Assembly: GCA_937944035.1 (NCBI GenBank)
Contig: CALDZQ010000324.1
Location: forward strand, 1-13,960
Direction of reading: 5' to 3'
Origin: an uncultured Neomegalonema sp.
GTDB lineage: Bacteria > Pseudomonadota > Alphaproteobacteria > Rhodobacterales > Rhodobacteraceae
Length of the DNA: 13,960 nt
This document shows, piece after piece, positions 12,536 through 13,960 of this stretch. Numbering within the stretch: position 1 is the stretch's first letter; each line of letters begins with the position of its first letter. Made by a program: the position numbers and the translations under genes. The notes below the pieces were generated by a model. That model searched no databases. It was not told the origin of the DNA and saw only the letters and a list, made by a program, of their open reading frames with translations.

Positions 12536-13960
12536 TCAATCTCTCGGTGCCAGCCTCAGGCCCAATTCCCGCAGTTGCGTGTTGTCCACCGTTGACGGTG
12601 CGCCCATCATTAGGTCTTCGGCGCGTTGGTTCATGGGGAACATGACGACTTCGCGGATGGCGCTTTCGCCTGCCAGCAGCATGACGATCCGCTCCATGCC
12701 CAGCGCCATGCCGCCGTGGGGTGGTGCGCCGTATTTGAAGGCGTTCAGCATTCCGCCGAAGCGTTCTTCGACCTCTGACGCGGGATAGCCCGCGATCTCG
12801 AAGGCTTTGAGCATGATTTCGGGCTTGTGGTTCCGGATTGCGCCCGACCCCAGTTCGTAGCCGTTACAGACCACGTCATACTGATACGCGGTCAGTGCCA
12901 GCGGATCGCCCGCCAGCCCGTCCATCCCGCCTTTGGGCATTGAGAACGGGTTGTGCGAGAAATCGATTTTCTTGTTCTCGTCGTCGTATTCGTACATCGG
13001 GAAATCGACGATCCAGCACAGCTCGAAGCGTTCTTTATCGGCAAGGTCCAGTTCGTCGGCGACCACATCACGGGCGCGGCCCGCGACGGCGACGAAGTTT
13101 TCGGGCTTGCCGCCGAGGAAGAACGCGGCGTCGCCCGCGCCAAGGCCGAGTTGCTGGCGGATGGCTTCGGTGCGTTCGGGGCCGATGTTCTTGGCGAGCG
13201 GGCCAGCGCCTTCAAGGTCGCCAAAATGCGCTTTAAGTAACAGTGCTGCTAAGTCTAGATCGCCATCTTCACTTGCTTTGGATGCCTGTTCAAGAATATT
13301 TCTCTCAAACTCTGAAATGCCCTCAAACTCGTCAGAAAGTTTTTTCCAAATCGGCTGTAACTCTTCAATCGCTGCACGCGAAGCGGGATCTTGAATGTCA
13401 AGTTTATCCATAGCGCGATTTAGTGAAGCCAATTTTTCCAAAGCGTCTGCAGAGGCGATTTTATTTTCTTTTTTCCGCCACAAGATATAGCCCATCCCCG
13501 GCAAACCCTCTTTCTGCGCCCATGCGTTCATTCGGTCACAGAATTTGCGGCTGCCGCCTTTGGGGGCGGGGATGGCGCGGATTTCGGTGTCCGGCTTTTC
13601 CAGCATCGAGGCGAAGATTTTGAAGCCTGATCCACGGAAATGGTCGCTAACGATCTGTATCTCGATCGGATTGCGCAGGTCGGGCTTGTCAGAGCCGTAT
13701 TTGAGCATCGATTCCGCATAGGGGATGCGGCGGAATTCCTGCGTGACGGGCTTGCCGTTGGCGAATTTCTCGAAGATGCCGCGAATGACGGGTTCCATTG
13801 TCGAGAGAACCTCGTCCTCCTCCACAAAACTCATCTCAAGGTCGAGTTGGTAGAATTCGCCCGGCGAGCGGTCGGCGCGGGGGTCTTCATCGCGGAAACA
13901 CGGCGCGATTTGGAAATAGCGGTCGAATCCGGCGACCATAATCAGCTGCTTAAACTGCTG
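12536..13960 (-). CDS. aspS: Aspartyl-tRNA synthetase, N-terminal part beyond window edge
   Basis: The frame is open from the window edge to TAA... stop at 12536 and gives 474 residues. The N-terminal anticodon-binding domain and start are outside. Class II motif 2 is 'FRDEDPRADR' (about 13897-13868). Next come 'EFYQLDLEMSF', the GAD insertion domain (about 13640-13050), 'FELCWIVDFPMYEYD' and 'HNPFSMP'. Motif 3, 'GMALGMERIVMLLAG', is near 12711-12667, and the usual 'MNQRAEDLMMGAPS' tail follows. AspRS charges tRNA-Asp. Many alphaproteobacterial forms with 'RADRSPGEFYQLD' also charge tRNA-Asn, which is possible here. The visible part is about 80 residues longer than the same part of normal AspRS, because of an in-frame AT-rich insertion in the GAD domain (separate entry). 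No frameshift is seen and all motifs are intact, so the enzyme is probably functional. Confidence 0.96.
   Translation of the reverse strand, partial: QQFKQLIMVAGFDRYFQIAPCFRDEDPRADRSPGEFYQLDLEMSFVEEDEVLSTMEPVIRGIFEKFANGKPVTQEFRRIPYAESMLKYGSDKPDLRNPIEIQIVSDHFRGSGFKIFASMLEKPDTEIRAIPAPKGGSRKFCDRMNAWAQKEGLPGMGYILWRKKENKIASADALEKLASLNRAMDKLDIQDPASRAAIEELQPIWKKLSDEFEGISEFERNILEQASKASEDGDLDLAALLLKAHFGDLEGAGPLAKNIGPERTEAIRQQLGLGAGDAAFFLGGKPENFVAVAGRARDVVADELDLADKERFELCWIVDFPMYEYDDENKKIDFSHNPFSMPKGGMDGLAGDPLALTAYQYDVVCNGYELGSGAIRNHKPEIMLKAFEIAGYPASEVEERFGGMLNAFKYGAPPHGGMALGMERIVMLLAGESAIREVVMFPMNQRAEDLMMGAPSTVDNTQLRELGLRLAPRD
13217..13459 (-). other. In-frame AT-rich insertion of about 81 codons within the aspS GAD domain
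   Basis: Between 'GYILWRKKENK' and 'LEGAGPLAKN', where alphaproteobacterial AspRS has only a few linker residues, about 81 extra residues are encoded. They include 'LNRAMDKLDIQDPASRAAI', 'LQPIWKKLSDEFEGISEFE' and 'LDLAALLLKAHFGD'. The peptide is charged and reads as several amphipathic helices. I counted 110 G/C in 260 bases over 13221-13480 (about 42%), against 44 of 60 at 13081-13140. It uses TTA three times, CTA twice and AGA once. I recognise no homologous domain. Confidence 0.75.

Noticed and set aside
12436..12645. 69-aa plus-strand ORF (MASLCRSQG...)
   Set aside because: It contains the 'WTPAFAGVT' translation of the hairpin repeat, runs into the antisense of aspS and has no homology I know.
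13217..13459. A frameshift or assembly error as the cause of the unusual aspS segment
   Set aside because: The frame is the same before and after, there is no stop over 81 codons, and the peptide has a plausible helical composition rather than out-of-frame character.
1..13960. CRISPR array, tRNA, rRNA, transposase or prophage genes
   Set aside because: No regularly spaced repeats, cloverleaf-like sequences, or integrase/transposase motifs were found on either strand; the genes are mostly housekeeping.

Overview
This window looks like ordinary chromosome from a free-living alphaproteobacterium of moderately high GC. Three things suggest this: the hflK-hflC-DUF2065 gene order next to a Do-type periplasmic protease, an AspRS whose visible half reads like the alphaproteobacterial type, and an ELM1-family (DUF1022) protein, a family shared by alphaproteobacteria and mitochondria/plants. 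The genus cannot be named from sequence alone. There is no phage, transposase, plasmid gene, CRISPR array, rRNA or tRNA.

Layout. 1-90 is the tail of an unidentified plus-strand gene. 227-4167 is a minus-strand membrane protein quality-control block: hflK and hflC overlap by an ATGA junction, a small two-helix DUF2065 protein follows, and after a 127-bp gap comes a degP/degQ-type protease ending at a clear intrinsic terminator. Divergent from hflK is a degenerate thiE-like gene (4363-4968). Its 3' end overlaps by 21 bp a convergent minus-strand operon of glutaredoxin, Nit1-type amidohydrolase and OlsB-type acyltransferase (6900 down to 4948). Divergent from glutaredoxin, 7068-9617 is a plus-strand run: phytanoyl-CoA dioxygenase-family protein, PaaG-like crotonase and a DUF817 membrane protein, the last two probably translationally coupled. 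Then come a minus-strand orphan Fe(3+) binding protein (9671-10690) and a minus-strand ELM1-family gene (10801-11790), with a divergent Lrp/AsnC regulator (11837-12328). The window closes with the 3' part of aspS on the minus strand (12536-13960, start beyond the edge).

How the genes work together. The HflKC/DegP block forms a unit of inner-membrane and periplasmic proteostasis. The glutaredoxin-Nit1 pair fits glutathione redox upkeep (glutaredoxin uses glutathione; Nit1 removes deaminated glutathione), with ornithine-lipid synthesis added at the operon's end. The PhyH/crotonase pair suggests oxidation of a CoA-linked or lipophilic acid, with unknown substrate. The remaining genes are single-gene units.

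Most notable. The aspS reading frame contains an in-frame, AT-rich segment of about 81 codons (about 13217-13459) inside the GAD insertion domain, where alphaproteobacterial AspRS normally has only a short turn. Codon and base use there differ from the flanks, so it looks like a later in-frame acquisition or a lineage-specific helical insert. Second, the lrp-aspS gap holds two inverted copies of a 28-bp hairpin repeat whose four differences fall in two compensating base pairs. No complete new multi-gene system is evident.
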